From positions 5,810,001-5,874,000 of the forward strand of contig NZ_CP029639.1 in the NCBI RefSeq assembly GCF_003268635.1: 64,000 nucleotides of DNA, read 5' to 3'. Source of the stretch: Paenibacillus sp. DCT19. GTDB taxonomy: Bacteria > Bacillota > Bacilli > Paenibacillales > Paenibacillaceae. The position numbers were made by a program, and so were the translations under genes. Below are positions 1 to 11,903 of this stretch, one piece after another (the first letter of the stretch is position 1; each line of letters starts with the position of its first letter). The notes under the pieces are model-generated. The model was not told where the DNA came from. It searched no databases and worked only from the letters and a program-made list of their open reading frames with translations.

Positions 1-424
1 CTTGTTGCCCGTTACTGTAACGAATCATCAGTCGGACAGGAATTATATCTTATCATACTGATCGACTTAGTGTCAATCTTTTTTTCGTCACCGTTCGAAT
101 GTTTTCAACATTTCAACGTCCGAAGCGACAAGAAATAATATATCATGCTCACATTTATTTAGCAAGCATTTTTTGAAATATATTAGTTTATAATCATCAC
201 GATTCATATAACAACGAATTTTTATTTTTTTATTAAGCACAGTTCGCTTACACACCCATCAAAGTAATGTTGAAACTCCCCGTTTTTGGGCAGCCATAGG
301 ACATACCAGTCTATGATTATACTTGTTATTTCCCCCTCTGGACATCTTTAATTCAGCATCAGCTTTCTACGTTGAGAGTGTTTGAAGAAAGTGATCCAAA
401 GCTTCTATAATGAGGTATATAAAA
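1..424. other. Gene-free AT-rich leader region
   Basis: No convincing coding sequence is seen in this stretch. It is AT-rich and holds a short palindrome (GTTAC-T-GTAAC, 11-21). Around 285-345 there is a locally structured part with CATAG/CTATG arms at 295-315 and a CCCC...GGG hairpin just before it. It probably contains the promoter of the small ORF and molybdoenzyme that follow, and perhaps the upstream region of a minus-strand gene left of the window. Neither can be fixed from sequence alone. Confidence 0.4.
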
Positions 425-511
425 ATGAATATGTTGATTGCTCTTAACGTAGCTGCGGTCATTAGTTACTTCTTTATGTATAGAAGAAACATGAGAAAGT
501 TTACGAATTAA
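425..511 (+). CDS. Small 28-residue membrane peptide
   Basis: A short ORF starting with ATG is preceded by GAGGT eight bases upstream, a credible ribosome binding site. The product has a hydrophobic stretch at residues 3-18 (LIALNVAAVISYFFMY) followed by a basic tail with RR and RK, the pattern of a single-pass membrane peptide with a cytoplasmic positive end. It ends 20 bases before the TTG start of the molybdoenzyme gene, so the two are probably co-transcribed. It could be a small subunit or stabiliser of that membrane enzyme, or a leader peptide. No family is recognised. Confidence 0.5.
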   Translation: MNMLIALNVAAVISYFFMYRRNMRKFTN

Positions 512-531
512 ATTAGGTGAGGTGATCGCAT

Positions 532-1893
532 TTGAATCGATGGCTGAAACGTGTGCGCAAAGGATATGGCAAAAAACTCGTATCCATTCATGCATGGAAT
601 GCTTGGATTGTAGTCATCCTTGCCATTACTGGCTTGATGTTAGTTGGAGGCTTTTGGCGAGAGTTACTGGGCATTGGACGTGTATGGTTGAAATGGATCC
701 ACATTGTTGTTGGTTTGGCCATGTTAGCGCCTGTCGTATACTATTTGATTTTGGCAGGTAAGCATTGGAAGCAGCTTCGAAACAGGCCATGGCAACGTGC
801 AAACACAATTGTAGTTCTTGTACTACTCGTCGGCTGGCTAATCTCAGGTATTGTGTTATGGCAGTTCAAGCTCGCCGGTCCGAAGATGTCGAATGCTGCA
901 TTACTCACTCATGATCTATTAACTTGGATTGGACTACCCTATATTATCTACCATTCGATCACCCGCACGAAATGGTTGAAGGATCCTGCACGCAGGGCGG
1001 TAACGACTAGAACGAGTTCATCCGATCAAAATGAGATCCAATCAGGCTCACCTGTTCCTTCAGATCAAGACACTTATGTAGCATCATCATCTTCCTTCGA
1101 TTCGACAATAACGTCTAGGGACGAATTACTAAACGACACCGGTAAACCTCAACCTGTATATACGCGACGAGCTTTCATTCGCTCTGCTGTTGGTCTGGGA
1201 CTCACCGTTACGCTCGGACCTACATTTGTATCTTGGATTGGGCGTAATATAAATATGAAAAATAGCATCGATTCTATGTTGGAGAATGATCCCAATCGTA
1301 TGGTTCCTTTACCTCAGCCCATGCCTGCTTCTTCCCCTCCAATCGGCGGAGGCGCAGAGGGACATTTTCGAGTGTATACGGTCACTCCGATTCCCTCTTT
1401 CTCCAATGAAAACTGGTCATTCCGAATTGATGGCTTAGTTGAACGAGGACAGATCTGGAACTGGGAACAGTTTGTGAAGCTCACCCGTACGGTTCAGGTC
1501 AGCGACTTCCACTGCGTTACGGGGTGGTCTGTTTACAAAAACACTTGGGAAGGAATCACCCTCAAACAGTTACTGGCTCACGCCGGTGTGAAACCTGAAG
1601 CACATAGCGTCAAGTTTTATTCTGGAGACGGAGTGTATACAGATGCAATCACGTTAGAGCAAGCCCAAATGGATGATATTATGATTGCTGTCATGCATGA
1701 CGGTAAACCAATCCCAGCAGATCTGGGTGGTCCAGTTCGCCTGGTTATACCTCAAATGTATGCTTATAAATCGGTGAAATGGCTCAATCGAATCGAACTG
1801 ATTGACAGCGAACATATTGGATACTGGGAAGAACGCGGATATGATAAGGATGCATGGCTCCCGGGGTCAAAAACACGAACTCCTAGCCTTTAA
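532..1893 (+). CDS. Membrane cytochrome b561-like / molybdopterin oxidoreductase fusion
   Basis: This is a 453-residue protein in two parts. Residues 1-150 hold about four membrane helices with histidines suited to haem binding (SIHAWNAW, WIHIVVG, LLTHDLL, IIYHSI), like a cytochrome b561-type anchor. After a Ser/Thr/Asp-rich linker comes a twin-arginine-like segment (TRRAFIR followed by a hydrophobic stretch, near residue 215). Next is a sulfite-oxidase/MsrP-type Moco domain with the likely molybdenum ligand Cys in DFHCVTGWSV. The fusion would pass electrons between the quinone pool and an extracytoplasmic Moco site; the substrate is unknown. The TTG start is chosen because AGGTGAGGTGAT lies about six bases upstream. 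The internal ATG at 540 is out of frame. Confidence 0.8.
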   Translation: MNRWLKRVRKGYGKKLVSIHAWNAWIVVILAITGLMLVGGFWRELLGIGRVWLKWIHIVVGLAMLAPVVYYLILAGKHWKQLRNRPWQRANTIVVLVLLVGWLISGIVLWQFKLAGPKMSNAALLTHDLLTWIGLPYIIYHSITRTKWLKDPARRAVTTRTSSSDQNEIQSGSPVPSDQDTYVASSSSFDSTITSRDELLNDTGKPQPVYTRRAFIRSAVGLGLTVTLGPTFVSWIGRNINMKNSIDSMLENDPNRMVPLPQPMPASSPPIGGGAEGHFRVYTVTPIPSFSNENWSFRIDGLVERGQIWNWEQFVKLTRTVQVSDFHCVTGWSVYKNTWEGITLKQLLAHAGVKPEAHSVKFYSGDGVYTDAITLEQAQMDDIMIAVMHDGKPIPADLGGPVRLVIPQMYAYKSVKWLNRIELIDSEHIGYWEERGYDKDAWLPGSKTRTPSL

Positions 1894-2181
1894 TAGTTCT
1901 GCAAGCTTATCAAGCCTGCTGATCTCATTATCTCTTTACCTCAACGTTGCAGTTTGAAATAATTCCTCACTCAGTGAACGATAAAGAAAGAAATTGGTTG
2001 GAGGATTAGTTTCCAAGCTTCATGCAAACAAACTTCACCGAAAGCAAACACCTATCCTTCACGAGATCCTCTTTAAAAGAGGAATTGGAACACACATAGA
2101 ATAAATAGGATAACTGTGACAGGATGATATGCTAATACTTGGCGGCAAGTGTACTTCCTTTCTTCCTTTCGTTCAAACTAT

Positions 2182-2225
2182 AAAAAAGACCGAGTTGCAC
2201 ATGATCGTGCCATTCGGTCTTTTTT
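2182..2225. terminator. Bidirectional rho-independent terminator
   Basis: Arms AAAAAAGACCGA and TCGGTCTTTTTT enclose an inner GCAC/GTGC stem. A and T runs flank both sides, so it can stop the molybdoenzyme transcript on the plus strand and ligA on the minus strand. Nothing else is seen in the 1894-2311 gap. Confidence 0.85.
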
Positions 2226-2311
2226 ATATTCATGAATTTCAGCTAGCCTATGCCGCCACTTTATTTGTAACGTCATAACCTGATCATCAGCGTTATGTTC
2301 ATATCATTTAC

Positions 2312-4372
<2,061 letters not shown>

Positions 4373-4397
4373 TCATATGTCAAATATATATGTAGAA

Positions 4398-4425
4398 CGA
4401 ACGTCAGAGCATGGCTCTGCGTTCG
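4398..4425. other. Strong hairpin between pcrA and ligA
   Basis: CGAACG-t-CAGAGC and GCTCTG-CGTTCG pair with one bulged base and a two-base loop. There is no clear U-run in either direction, so it may be an mRNA processing or stability element in the pcrA-ligA transcript rather than a terminator. The remaining intergenic bases show nothing else. Confidence 0.5.
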
Positions 4426-4553
4426 CTCTTGAATCGACTTCATAATTCCCTGACGCGAATTCATGCAACTTAGATAGGAGATAAGAGAATTCATCATAAC
4501 TGATAGATCCAGCTAAAGGTTATAGATAATATTCTCTTATAGACTTATTAGAC

Positions 4554-6911
4554 TTATTCTACTTTGGTAATAGGTGCAAAACCAGCAAGCAGACGCTTCA
4601 CCCCAACTGGAGCCGGGAATGCAATCTGCAGCTCGGTATCATTACCGCTACCTTTTACCGCAACGATTGTGCCTGTTCCCCACTTGCCATGCTGCACTTT
4701 ATCCCCTGCTTTGAAACCTGATTCACTATTCGAAGCCGCAGGCTTGGAAGCAGATGATGGCGTAGCGTATGTTGGACGTGAGGTGCTTGTAGTTACACGG
4801 GAAGTTGGTGCGGATGCACTAGCGGAAGAACCACTCCGGCTTTGATGTTCGAACAGCTTAGCCGCACTACCACCAAAGTTACTTCCACCGCTGGAGCCTA
4901 GTCCACGTCCTCCATAAGATCCCCCAGTGTTCGTACCACGACGATAACGGTCACGTGCGATCGAGGTATCTTCTTTTAGCTCATCCGGAATTTCGTCAAG
5001 GAAGCGGGACGGTGGATTCGCCGTTGTGCGTCCAAACAACGTCCGCATCTGAGCACACGACAAGAACAACTGCTCCTCCGCGCGGGTGATACCTACATAA
5101 GCAAGGCGGCGTTCTTCCTCCAGCTCTTCATTATCCATAAAGGCTCGACTATGTGGGAAGACTCCTTCTTCCATACCCACGATAAAGACAACCGGGAACT
5201 CCAGACCTTTGGCACTGTGCATTGTCATCAAAGTCACCGCATCGCTCTGATCCTCTTCATCGTCGTTCATGCTGTCTATATCCGCAATTAAGGCGAGATC
5301 GGTGAGGAATGAAAGAAGTGTTTTGTCTTCATTATTTTTCTCGAACTCCATCGTTACGGACAGGAACTCGTCAATATTCTCCAGCCGTGCACGTGATTCG
5401 AGTGTATTCTCATTTTGCATCTCAATACGGTATTGACTCATCTCCAGAATTTTCTCCGTCAGTTCAGTTACCGACAGATACTCTACCATCTGGTGCAATG
5501 CAGCGATCATATCATAGAACTCCACTAACGCATTGCGCGTCCGACCTGCAAAACCAAGATCGTCCACAACCTGAAGCACACGGAAAATGGAAACTCCACG
5601 CTCACCGGCAGCCGCCGCAAGCTTCGCAACCGTTGTATCCCCAATGCTACGCTTCGGCACATTAATGATCCGAGTGAGGCTGATATCATCGTCCGGGTTA
5701 GATAACAAACGAAGGTAAGCCAAAATATCCTTGATCTCTTTACGATCATAGAACTTGATGCCGCCGACGATCTGATAAGGAATATCCGACTTAATTAGAA
5801 TTTCCTCTATTACCCGAGACTGGGCATTGGTACGATACAGAATGGCGTGGTTCTGATAGGATTTGCCGTTCTTCACATTTTTACTAATCTCGGAGGTTAC
5901 GAAATAACCTTCATCATGCTCGGAATCAGCACGGTAAACCTTAATCTTGGAACCACCCTCTTTGTCCGTCCACAGCTTCTTCGGTTTGCGTCCGGTATTG
6001 AGACCGATCACTTCATTCGCTGCATTCAGAATGTTAGAGGTTGAGCGATAGTTCTGCTCCAGCAAAATCGTCTGTGCCTCTGGGTAGTCCTTCTCAAAGT
6101 TCAAAATGTTGCTGATATCCGCGCCGCGCCAGCGATAGATCGATTGGTCACTATCCCCTACTACGCATATGCGGTGGTGACTGTCTGCAAGCATGCGGCA
6201 GAGCATGTATTGTGCACGGTTCGTATCCTGATACTCGTCCACGTGAATGTACTGGAATTTCTTCTGATAGAAGTCGAGAACTTCCGGCACTTCTTTGAAG
6301 AGTTGAATCGTCGCCATAATGAGATCGTCGAAATCGAGCGAGTTGTTGGCTCTTAACCGCTTTTGGTACATCGTATATACCTTCGCCACAATCCCCTCAA
6401 AATAGTCGCCTGCCTGCTTCTCATATTGCTCAGGACTGATCAGTTCATTCTTCGCTGTGCTCATCATCGCCTGAACCGCTTTGGGTTCGAACTTCTTCGT
6501 ATCGATATTCTGATCCTTCATACAGCTACGAATAACAGATAATTGATCAGATGAGTCCAAAATACTGAAGTTAGGTGTAAAACCGATTCGTTCAATGTCA
6601 CGGCGCAAAATACGCACACACATGGAGTGGAATGTGGATACCCAGATGTCGCGGCCTTGAGAGCCACCTACGAGTTGGGATACCCGATCCTGCATCTCCC
6701 GGGCTGCTTTGTTCGTAAAGGTAATTGCCAGAATGCCCCAAGGGGGTGCTTTGCGTGTTGCGATAAGGTAGGCAATCCGGTGCGTAAGCACTCGGGTCTT
6801 ACCACTTCCCGCTCCTGCCATAATCAGCAGCGGCCCATCCGTCGCCTCGACGGCTTGTCGCTGTGGGGTGTTAAGCCGTGCCACGGCATCATGTATATTA
6901 ATAGGTTGCAT
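4554..6911 (-). CDS. pcrA: ATP-dependent DNA helicase PcrA (UvrD/Rep superfamily 1)
   Basis: This 3'-5' helicase acts in repair, rolling-circle replication and removal of stalled protein or RNA polymerase. Motifs seen in order are the Q-motif region [10 protein letters not shown], Walker A GAGSGKT, motif II DEYQDTN, QNYRS and motif [12 protein letters not shown] low-complexity Gly/Ser/Thr linker leads to the C-terminal Tudor-like domain ([14 protein letters not shown]) that contacts RNA polymerase. The reading frame is open 60 bases further upstream. The ATG at 6911 is preferred because AAAGGAG lies nine bases before it and the product (785 residues, starting [10 protein letters not shown]) has the usual PcrA N-terminus. 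Confidence 0.96.
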   Translation of the reverse strand: MQPINIHDAVARLNTPQRQAVEATDGPLLIMAGAGSGKTRVLTHRIAYLIATRKAPPWGILAITFTNKAAREMQDRVSQLVGGSQGRDIWVSTFHSMCVRILRRDIERIGFTPNFSILDSSDQLSVIRSCMKDQNIDTKKFEPKAVQAMMSTAKNELISPEQYEKQAGDYFEGIVAKVYTMYQKRLRANNSLDFDDLIMATIQLFKEVPEVLDFYQKKFQYIHVDEYQDTNRAQYMLCRMLADSHHRICVVGDSDQSIYRWRGADISNILNFEKDYPEAQTILLEQNYRSTSNILNAANEVIGLNTGRKPKKLWTDKEGGSKIKVYRADSEHDEGYFVTSEISKNVKNGKSYQNHAILYRTNAQSRVIEEILIKSDIPYQIVGGIKFYDRKEIKDILAYLRLLSNPDDDISLTRIINVPKRSIGDTTVAKLAAAAGERGVSIFRVLQVVDDLGFAGRTRNALVEFYDMIAALHQMVEYLSVTELTEKILEMSQYRIEMQNENTLESRARLENIDEFLSVTMEFEKNNEDKTLLSFLTDLALIADIDSMNDDEEDQSDAVTLMTMHSAKGLEFPVVFIVGMEEGVFPHSRAFMDNEELEEERRLAYVGITRAEEQLFLSCAQMRTLFGRTTANPPSRFLDEIPDELKEDTSIARDRYRRGTNTGGSYGGRGLGSSGGSNFGGSAAKLFEHQSRSGSSASASAPTSRVTTSTSRPTYATPSSASKPAASNSESGFKAGDKVQHGKWGTGTIVAVKGSGNDTELQIAFPAPVGVKRLLAGFAPITKVE

Positions 6912-6970
6912 GCATGCATGCTCCTTTCGTTGATTAATCTTATAAAGGGTGCTAGGGGTTACACTTGTCA

Positions 6971-7215
6971 CTCCGAGTGCAGTAGCATCTTCCGATCGTC
7001 GTTATCCCCAGATTTTTTGATCCCCTTTGTCAAAGGGAAAATCCGGTGATAAATACGAACACTTCGTTTCTCCAGATCGCTTCTGCACTCTCCGTTCGGG
7101 TGTAAACATCGTATCCTTATATTTTGGTGTTAGGTAAAAAAAACCAGAAAACTGTAGTAACTTTTCAGTTGTAAAAAGGGACACTTCGTTTTCTCAAATC
7201 GCCCCTCAATCTACA
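6971..7215. repeat. Imperfect ~125-bp inverted repeat plus a nearby half copy
   Basis: The centre at 7022-7037 is CCCCTTTG-T-CAAAGGG. From it the two sides stay complementary outwards, with matching AAAATC.GG.GATAA blocks and ending in CTGCACTC on the right against GAGTGCAG on the left (6976-6983), with small indels. A diverged direct copy of the right half (ACACTTCGTTT.CTC.A.ATCGC) recurs at 7181-7202. The structure suggests a REP- or MITE-like element between pcrB and pcrA. No transposase is present. It fills most of the 447-base gap; the rest shows nothing. Confidence 0.55.
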
Positions 7216-7357
7216 TTTCTGTCTGAAACATAAATCGTGAATGCAATTGTTGAAAGAGGTTTGAAACCCCTAATTGCGATATTACTAAGTTATAAAGGGC
7301 AAAGTTCTATTTTAACAGATTCGAAGAGGGATGTGGGGGAATGGTAAACTAAACCGC

Positions 7358-8053
7358 TTAAACCGATTGTTTCACAGCCTGCACAGTTTCCAGCGCCTTC
7401 TGTAAATCACTATAAATGATGTTCCCTACAACAACGGTATCTGCAACTTGAGCAGCTTGTCCTGCTTTCTCCGCCGTATCGATTCCGCCGCCATAGATAA
7501 GATGTGCCCGATCCAGTTGTCTGTGCACCTCACCGACCAGTTCCATGTTGCCAAACGTACCGCTGTACTCCATGTATACAATAGGCAGGTGAAGCAATCG
7601 CTCCGCAGCCTGAGCATAAGCAACGGCAGCCTCTGTCGTTAGCTCGGTATCCGCTCCGGTGAGTCGTGCCACAGTGGAGTTCGCATGTAGCACAACGTAC
7701 CCCTCAGCAATAAGCAAATCCCACGGGATCAGATAACCATAACGCTCTATCGCCTGCTGGTGCTGTCCAATGATCCATTTGTTATCTGTCGCATTCAGCA
7801 CGATGGGAATGAGATAACCGTCAAATCCAGGGACGACCGCCTCCAGATCGGATACTTCAAGCACACACGGCAGCTCATAACGACGAATACGAGACATGAG
7901 ATCTACGGTGTTGTCATACGTAATCCCTGAAGAACCTCCCACGATGATCGCATCCGTTCCAGACATACATACCTTGTCCAATGCTTCATCTGATATTTCT
8001 CGATCCTGGTCGAGCTTAAAAACATGTCTCCACTGCTTAATCATGTCTATCAA
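7358..8053 (-). CDS. pcrB: Heptaprenylglyceryl phosphate synthase PcrB
   Basis: It joins heptaprenyl diphosphate to sn-glycerol-1-phosphate, giving an archaeal-type ether lipid precursor in Firmicutes. The 231-residue TIM-barrel protein carries the family signatures DAIIVGGSSGIT, PIVLNA near the middle, the active-site YMEYSGT and the phosphate-binding YGGGIDT plus VGNIIY. TTG at 8053 is chosen as the start because GGAGG lies eight bases upstream. The in-frame ATG nine bases further in would be 17 bases from that site. It sits upstream of pcrA, as in Bacillus. Confidence 0.95.
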   Translation of the reverse strand: MIDMIKQWRHVFKLDQDREISDEALDKVCMSGTDAIIVGGSSGITYDNTVDLMSRIRRYELPCVLEVSDLEAVVPGFDGYLIPIVLNATDNKWIIGQHQQAIERYGYLIPWDLLIAEGYVVLHANSTVARLTGADTELTTEAAVAYAQAAERLLHLPIVYMEYSGTFGNMELVGEVHRQLDRAHLIYGGGIDTAEKAGQAAQVADTVVVGNIIYSDLQKALETVQAVKQSV

Positions 8054-8153
8054 CGAACATTCCTCCAGAGGTTCTTCTCTATCCTTTTGAAGCTTATAAA
8101 CTCAGTCTAAGTCAGCAGGGAGTGAGTGTCAATGTTCGCATAAAAAGGGGAAC

Positions 8154-8203
8154 AAAAAATTACAGACTCTCCCCACATGTTCAGGAGTAATCTGTAATTT
8201 TTT
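8154..8203 (-). terminator. Terminator after the phosphodiesterase-like gene
   Basis: AAAAAATTACAGA and TCTGTAATTTTTT form perfect arms with a 24-base loop. It lies just past the stop of the gene ending at 8228 and ends in a U-run when read on the minus strand. Confidence 0.75.
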
Positions 8204-8227
8204 GTAAGAAAATCCATTAAACATAAA

Positions 8228-9103
8228 TTAGGGTCGCCAGGCAAACCTCGTGTTCATCTGCTCCAATTCTTGTTCGGTCAGGATATCGGAATAGACGCCA
8301 TACACGCCCCATTTTTCATAGCTCGCTACTTGATCTGTATCATTGATAGTGTGTACATAGGTAACCGCTCCAGCTTTGTTCAGCTTGGCGACGAAGTTCT
8401 GATTCACCTTATATTCAGGCATTGTTACTGCATCAATATCATTCTTTTGCACAAAATCGACCACCTGAGCCTCTGTATCCGGGGTAGCATATAACGTATA
8501 AATAATGGAAGGAAATGCATAGACCTCTTTCACCGTTTGCAGCATCGGCTCGTTATAGATCTGAACTACAATGCGATCAAGCACTTCTGAATCATACTTC
8601 TTACCCGCATTCACTAAGGATTGCAGAACCTGCTTAATATCTTCGTCCTTCTGCTCCTTGGTGTCTGTCACAATGTACATGTCCGGGTAATGGGCGAGCA
8701 CATCCACAATGCCTTCTGCATCCATCGGTTGATACATGCCGAGAATTGGCGTGTTCATAAATTCATCATACGTCAGTCGCTCTGCCTGCTTCTCTTCAGG
8801 AAGTTCTTCATCCTGTCCTAACATTTTGCTCATATTCGCTGTCCATTCATGTCTAGCCACTGTTTTGCGATCAGATGTCAGCATAAAATCAATTTCAAAC
8901 ACACGTGTGCCTTTCTCGTAATTCGCAATCATCGCCTCATAAGCGTTGGTGTAAGGTTGATCCCGAATACTTCCCATGGCATGGGCAATTAAACGGTATG
9001 CTGTAAAGCCTTCCCGTTGCTCCTCACTCTGACGATCATAGGCAAAAAAGAGCATACCTACGGTAACGAGAAGTAATGTAAGAACTGCGGCGATGCGTTT
9101 CAT
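8228..9103 (-). CDS. Secreted or lipid-facing glycerophosphodiester phosphodiesterase-like protein
   Basis: The 291 residues start with a membrane/signal segment (about residues 3-22) and continue as a PI-PLC/GDPD-like TIM barrel. Expected catalytic positions are visible: LIAHAMG (His), FEIDFMLTSD (acidic metal ligands) and ARHEW (second His). The usual HRG is altered to HAMG, so substrate preference may differ from classical GDPDs. It probably cleaves phosphodiesters of lipid head groups or teichoic acid outside the membrane. GGAAGTG lies before the ATG. It appears monocistronic, with its own terminator at 8154-8203. Confidence 0.7.
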   Translation of the reverse strand: MKRIAAVLTLLLVTVGMLFFAYDRQSEEQREGFTAYRLIAHAMGSIRDQPYTNAYEAMIANYEKGTRVFEIDFMLTSDRKTVARHEWTANMSKMLGQDEELPEEKQAERLTYDEFMNTPILGMYQPMDAEGIVDVLAHYPDMYIVTDTKEQKDEDIKQVLQSLVNAGKKYDSEVLDRIVVQIYNEPMLQTVKEVYAFPSIIYTLYATPDTEAQVVDFVQKNDIDAVTMPEYKVNQNFVAKLNKAGAVTYVHTINDTDQVASYEKWGVYGVYSDILTEQELEQMNTRFAWRP

Positions 9104-9246
9104 AGGGCATTCACTTCCTTAAGTGAGTGATAGTATAGAAGATTAAGCGGATTGGTCATCTATCATCTGGATTAGGATTGCGCGCATTACGCGAATACAC
9201 AATTGCTTTTTGGTAACTAACTACCCTGATATGAGAGGTATCAAAC

Positions 9247-9269
9247 AAAAAAGCCGCCCATAGGCGACT
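9247..9269 (-). terminator. Terminator of the rfb operon
   Basis: Read on the minus strand, GTCGCC-tatg-GGCGGC (one G-U pair) is followed by six U residues. It lies about 25 bases beyond the rfbD stop codon. Confidence 0.75.
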
Positions 9270-9293
9270 GTTAAATGAAGGAATGTGGCTGAG

Positions 9294-10178
9294 CTATCCA
9301 TTCTTCTGTACATCTTTTAACTCTTGTAAAAAAGCAATCAAAGCTTCTCTCCAAGGTCTGAGTAATTGTAAACGGTTCGTCCGGAGCGCCAGATGATCCA
9401 TCACAGAATAGGAGGGACGCGGAGCTGGTCGGGGGAACTTCTCTGTGGAGCACGGTATTAGTGTGGCCTTCAGATGAAAATCATCCTGCTTCGCTGCTTC
9501 TTCCGCAATCGCCTTGGCGAATTCATACCATGTACACGTTCCCGTGTTGGACACATGATAAATGCCATACTGCTCACTTAGAGCGAGGACGCTCACAAGA
9601 TTAGCAAGATCCACAGTGTACGTTGGTGATCCAATCTGATCTTGAACCACTTGTAACTCAGGGCGATTCTGTAAGAGCTCCAACATTGTTTTCACAAAAT
9701 TATGACCGTATACCCCGAACACCCATGATGTCCGTACAATGAACCATTGTGAGCATAAACTCTGCACTAACTGCTCCCCGGCTAGCTTCGATCGGCCATA
9801 CACACTTTGTGGATTGGTTATATCATACTCTCGGTAAGGCACACGGGAAGTTCCATCAAAAACATAGTCTGTACTAATATAAAGTAGTTTGGCCTTCACT
9901 TTTTCCGCTGCCACTGCAATATTACGTGTTCCTGTTGCATTTACTGCGTAAGCCGTTTCTTCATCCGTCTCCGCTTGATCCACCGCGGTATAAGCAGCAC
10001 AGTGAATAATTATGTGAGGTCTGAACGATATAATAGTCTTGGTACATTGCTGTTGATTCGTGATGTCCATCTGTTCCCTATCACAAGCCATTACATGATG
10101 ACCCTCTCGCTGGAACGTCTGTACAACATCTTGACCTAACTGACCTGCTGCTCCCGTCACCATCACTCTATATTTCAT
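9294..10178 (-). CDS. rfbD: dTDP-4-dehydrorhamnose reductase
   Basis: It performs the last step of dTDP-L-rhamnose synthesis, the NAD(P)H-dependent reduction of dTDP-4-dehydrorhamnose. It is an extended short-chain dehydrogenase with a glycine-rich TGAAGQLGQDV nucleotide site, catalytic STDYVF, and YGRSKLAGE holding the Tyr-x-x-x-Lys pair. An in-frame GTG at 10187 gives three more residues. The ATG at 10178 is preferred because MKYRVMVTGA matches the family start. It overlaps the 3' end of rfbB by 11 bases, so it is translationally coupled and last in the operon. Confidence 0.93.
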   Translation of the reverse strand: MKYRVMVTGAAGQLGQDVVQTFQREGHHVMACDREQMDITNQQQCTKTIISFRPHIIIHCAAYTAVDQAETDEETAYAVNATGTRNIAVAAEKVKAKLLYISTDYVFDGTSRVPYREYDITNPQSVYGRSKLAGEQLVQSLCSQWFIVRTSWVFGVYGHNFVKTMLELLQNRPELQVVQDQIGSPTYTVDLANLVSVLALSEQYGIYHVSNTGTCTWYEFAKAIAEEAAKQDDFHLKATLIPCSTEKFPRPAPRPSYSVMDHLALRTNRLQLLRPWREALIAFLQELKDVQKNG

Positions 10179-11196
10179 TTGGCTCACTCATTTGATTGTC
10201 TTCATGAGGTTTCACACTATTCTGGTAGGCACCCGATTGGATACGTGTCCACCATGTTTTATTATCCAAATACCATTGGATCGTCTCTTTGATCCCGGTT
10301 TCGAAATGATGCACAGGCTGCCAGCCAAGCTCTGTAGTCAATTTGGTCGGATCTATCCCGTAACGGCGATCATGCCCTAACCGATCTTGTACATATTGGA
10401 TCAAACTAGTCGGTTTGCCAAGTTGCTTGAGAATGGTTTCTACAATATAGAGATTGGTACGCTCATTATTTCCACCAATGTTGTATACTTCCCCAACCCG
10501 TCCACGATGGATAACTAGATCAATTGCACTGCAATGATCCTCAACGTAAAGCCAGTCGCGTATATTCAAACCGTCTCCATAAATCGGAACTGCCTCATCA
10601 TTCAAAGCACGGGATATAATAAGCGGAATGAGTTTCTCTGGAAATTGATATGGACCGTAATTGTTGGAGCAACGTGTAATATTCACCGGCAGACCGAAGG
10701 TCTCATGGTAAGCTCTGACCAAGAGATCTGCACCGGCCTTACTTGCGGAGTAAGGACTGTTCGGCATCAGCGGTGTCTCTTCGGTAAACAAACCGGTCGC
10801 ACCAAGAGAACCATATACCTCGTCCGTAGACACTTGCACAAATTTGGTGATCTGATATTTCTTCGCCGCATCGAGCAGAACTTGGGTGCCCAGTACATTC
10901 GTTCGAACGAAAATATCCGGCGATACAATACTGCGATCCACATGGGACTCGGCAGCGAAATTAACGACAACGTCGATGCCTTGCGATATAATCTGCTCCA
11001 TCTGTTCTACATTCGTGATATCTGCGTGGATAAAACGATACTGCGGATTGGATTCAATGGATTGTAAATTCTCCAGATTTCCTGCATACGTTAAAGAATC
11101 CACATTGATGATCTCATAATCTGGATGTGTGCGAAGCATATACATCACAAAGTTGCTGCCTATAAATCCAGCTCCCCCAGTAACGAGCAGTTTCAT
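10168..11196 (-). CDS. rfbB: dTDP-glucose 4,6-dehydratase
   Basis: It converts dTDP-glucose to dTDP-4-keto-6-deoxyglucose using bound NAD+. The 342 residues show the Rossmann start LVTGGAGFIGSNF, the catalytic STDEVYG block and PYSASKAGAD with the Tyr-x-x-x-Lys pair. RDWLYVEDH and the C-terminal LGHDRRYGID, typical of RmlB, are also present. GGAGAGAG precedes the ATG. It lies 14 bases after rfbC and overlaps rfbD. Confidence 0.96.
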   Translation of the reverse strand: MKLLVTGGAGFIGSNFVMYMLRTHPDYEIINVDSLTYAGNLENLQSIESNPQYRFIHADITNVEQMEQIISQGIDVVVNFAAESHVDRSIVSPDIFVRTNVLGTQVLLDAAKKYQITKFVQVSTDEVYGSLGATGLFTEETPLMPNSPYSASKAGADLLVRAYHETFGLPVNITRCSNNYGPYQFPEKLIPLIISRALNDEAVPIYGDGLNIRDWLYVEDHCSAIDLVIHRGRVGEVYNIGGNNERTNLYIVETILKQLGKPTSLIQYVQDRLGHDRRYGIDPTKLTTELGWQPVHHFETGIKETIQWYLDNKTWWTRIQSGAYQNSVKPHEDNQMSEPNEI

Positions 11197-11210
11197 GGTG
11201 TCTCTCTCCT

Positions 11211-11759
11211 TTAGTCAAAATTTACTTCGGCATCCTGCAAGCAGGGATGTTTCTGATCCTTATCGGATAAAACAGGATTCGTTATGGGCCAGTCGATTGC
11301 AAGTGCTGGATCATTCCACAAAATACCACGATCGTGTGTAGGCGAATAGTACGCATCTACCTTATAAGATACTAGAACGTTAGGAACAAGGGTACAAAAC
11401 CCATGTGCAAACCCTTGGGGAACAAGGAGCTGACGCTGATTGTACTCACTGAGTATAAAACCTTTCCATTGACCAAATGTCTTGGAGGATGGACGGATAT
11501 CCACGATTACGTCATAGATTGCGCCAGATAGTACTCTCACGAGCTTGGTTTGAGCCTTAGGTTGAAGCTGATAGTGCAACCCTCGGATAACACCCGCTTC
11601 CGCAGATAAGGATTGATTGTCCTGCACAAATACATGGTTGATCCCCTGTTCTTGTAGCTGCTGCTCATTATAGCTCTCCATAAAATAACCTCGATGATCA
11701 CCATACACCTTAGGCTCCAAAATAGCCGCCCCGTCCATAAACAGTGGAATTACTTTCAT
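11211..11759 (-). CDS. rfbC: dTDP-4-dehydrorhamnose 3,5-epimerase
   Basis: This cupin enzyme epimerises C3 and C5 of dTDP-4-keto-6-deoxyglucose. The 182 residues include the DHRGYFMESYN start region, the active-site base in IRGLHYQ, VDIRPSSKTFGQW, VPQGFAHGF and a C-terminal WNDPALAIDWP. All are standard RmlC signatures. GGAGGG is five bases before the ATG. It is the first gene of the three-gene rfb operon. No rfbA (glucose-1-phosphate thymidylyltransferase) lies in the window. Confidence 0.95.
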   Translation of the reverse strand: MKVIPLFMDGAAILEPKVYGDHRGYFMESYNEQQLQEQGINHVFVQDNQSLSAEAGVIRGLHYQLQPKAQTKLVRVLSGAIYDVIVDIRPSSKTFGQWKGFILSEYNQRQLLVPQGFAHGFCTLVPNVLVSYKVDAYYSPTHDRGILWNDPALAIDWPITNPVLSDKDQKHPCLQDAEVNFD

Positions 11760-11903
11760 CGTATCCCTCCGTTATCATGTTACTGGGTTTATTCATATTG
11801 ACTATATATATGTAAAAGATCAGGTGTGTGATTGTTCATCGGCCCGCAAGATAGAATATTCTCATGTACATATGAAGTTCATTTAAAGTTACATAAGAAC
11901 AAA

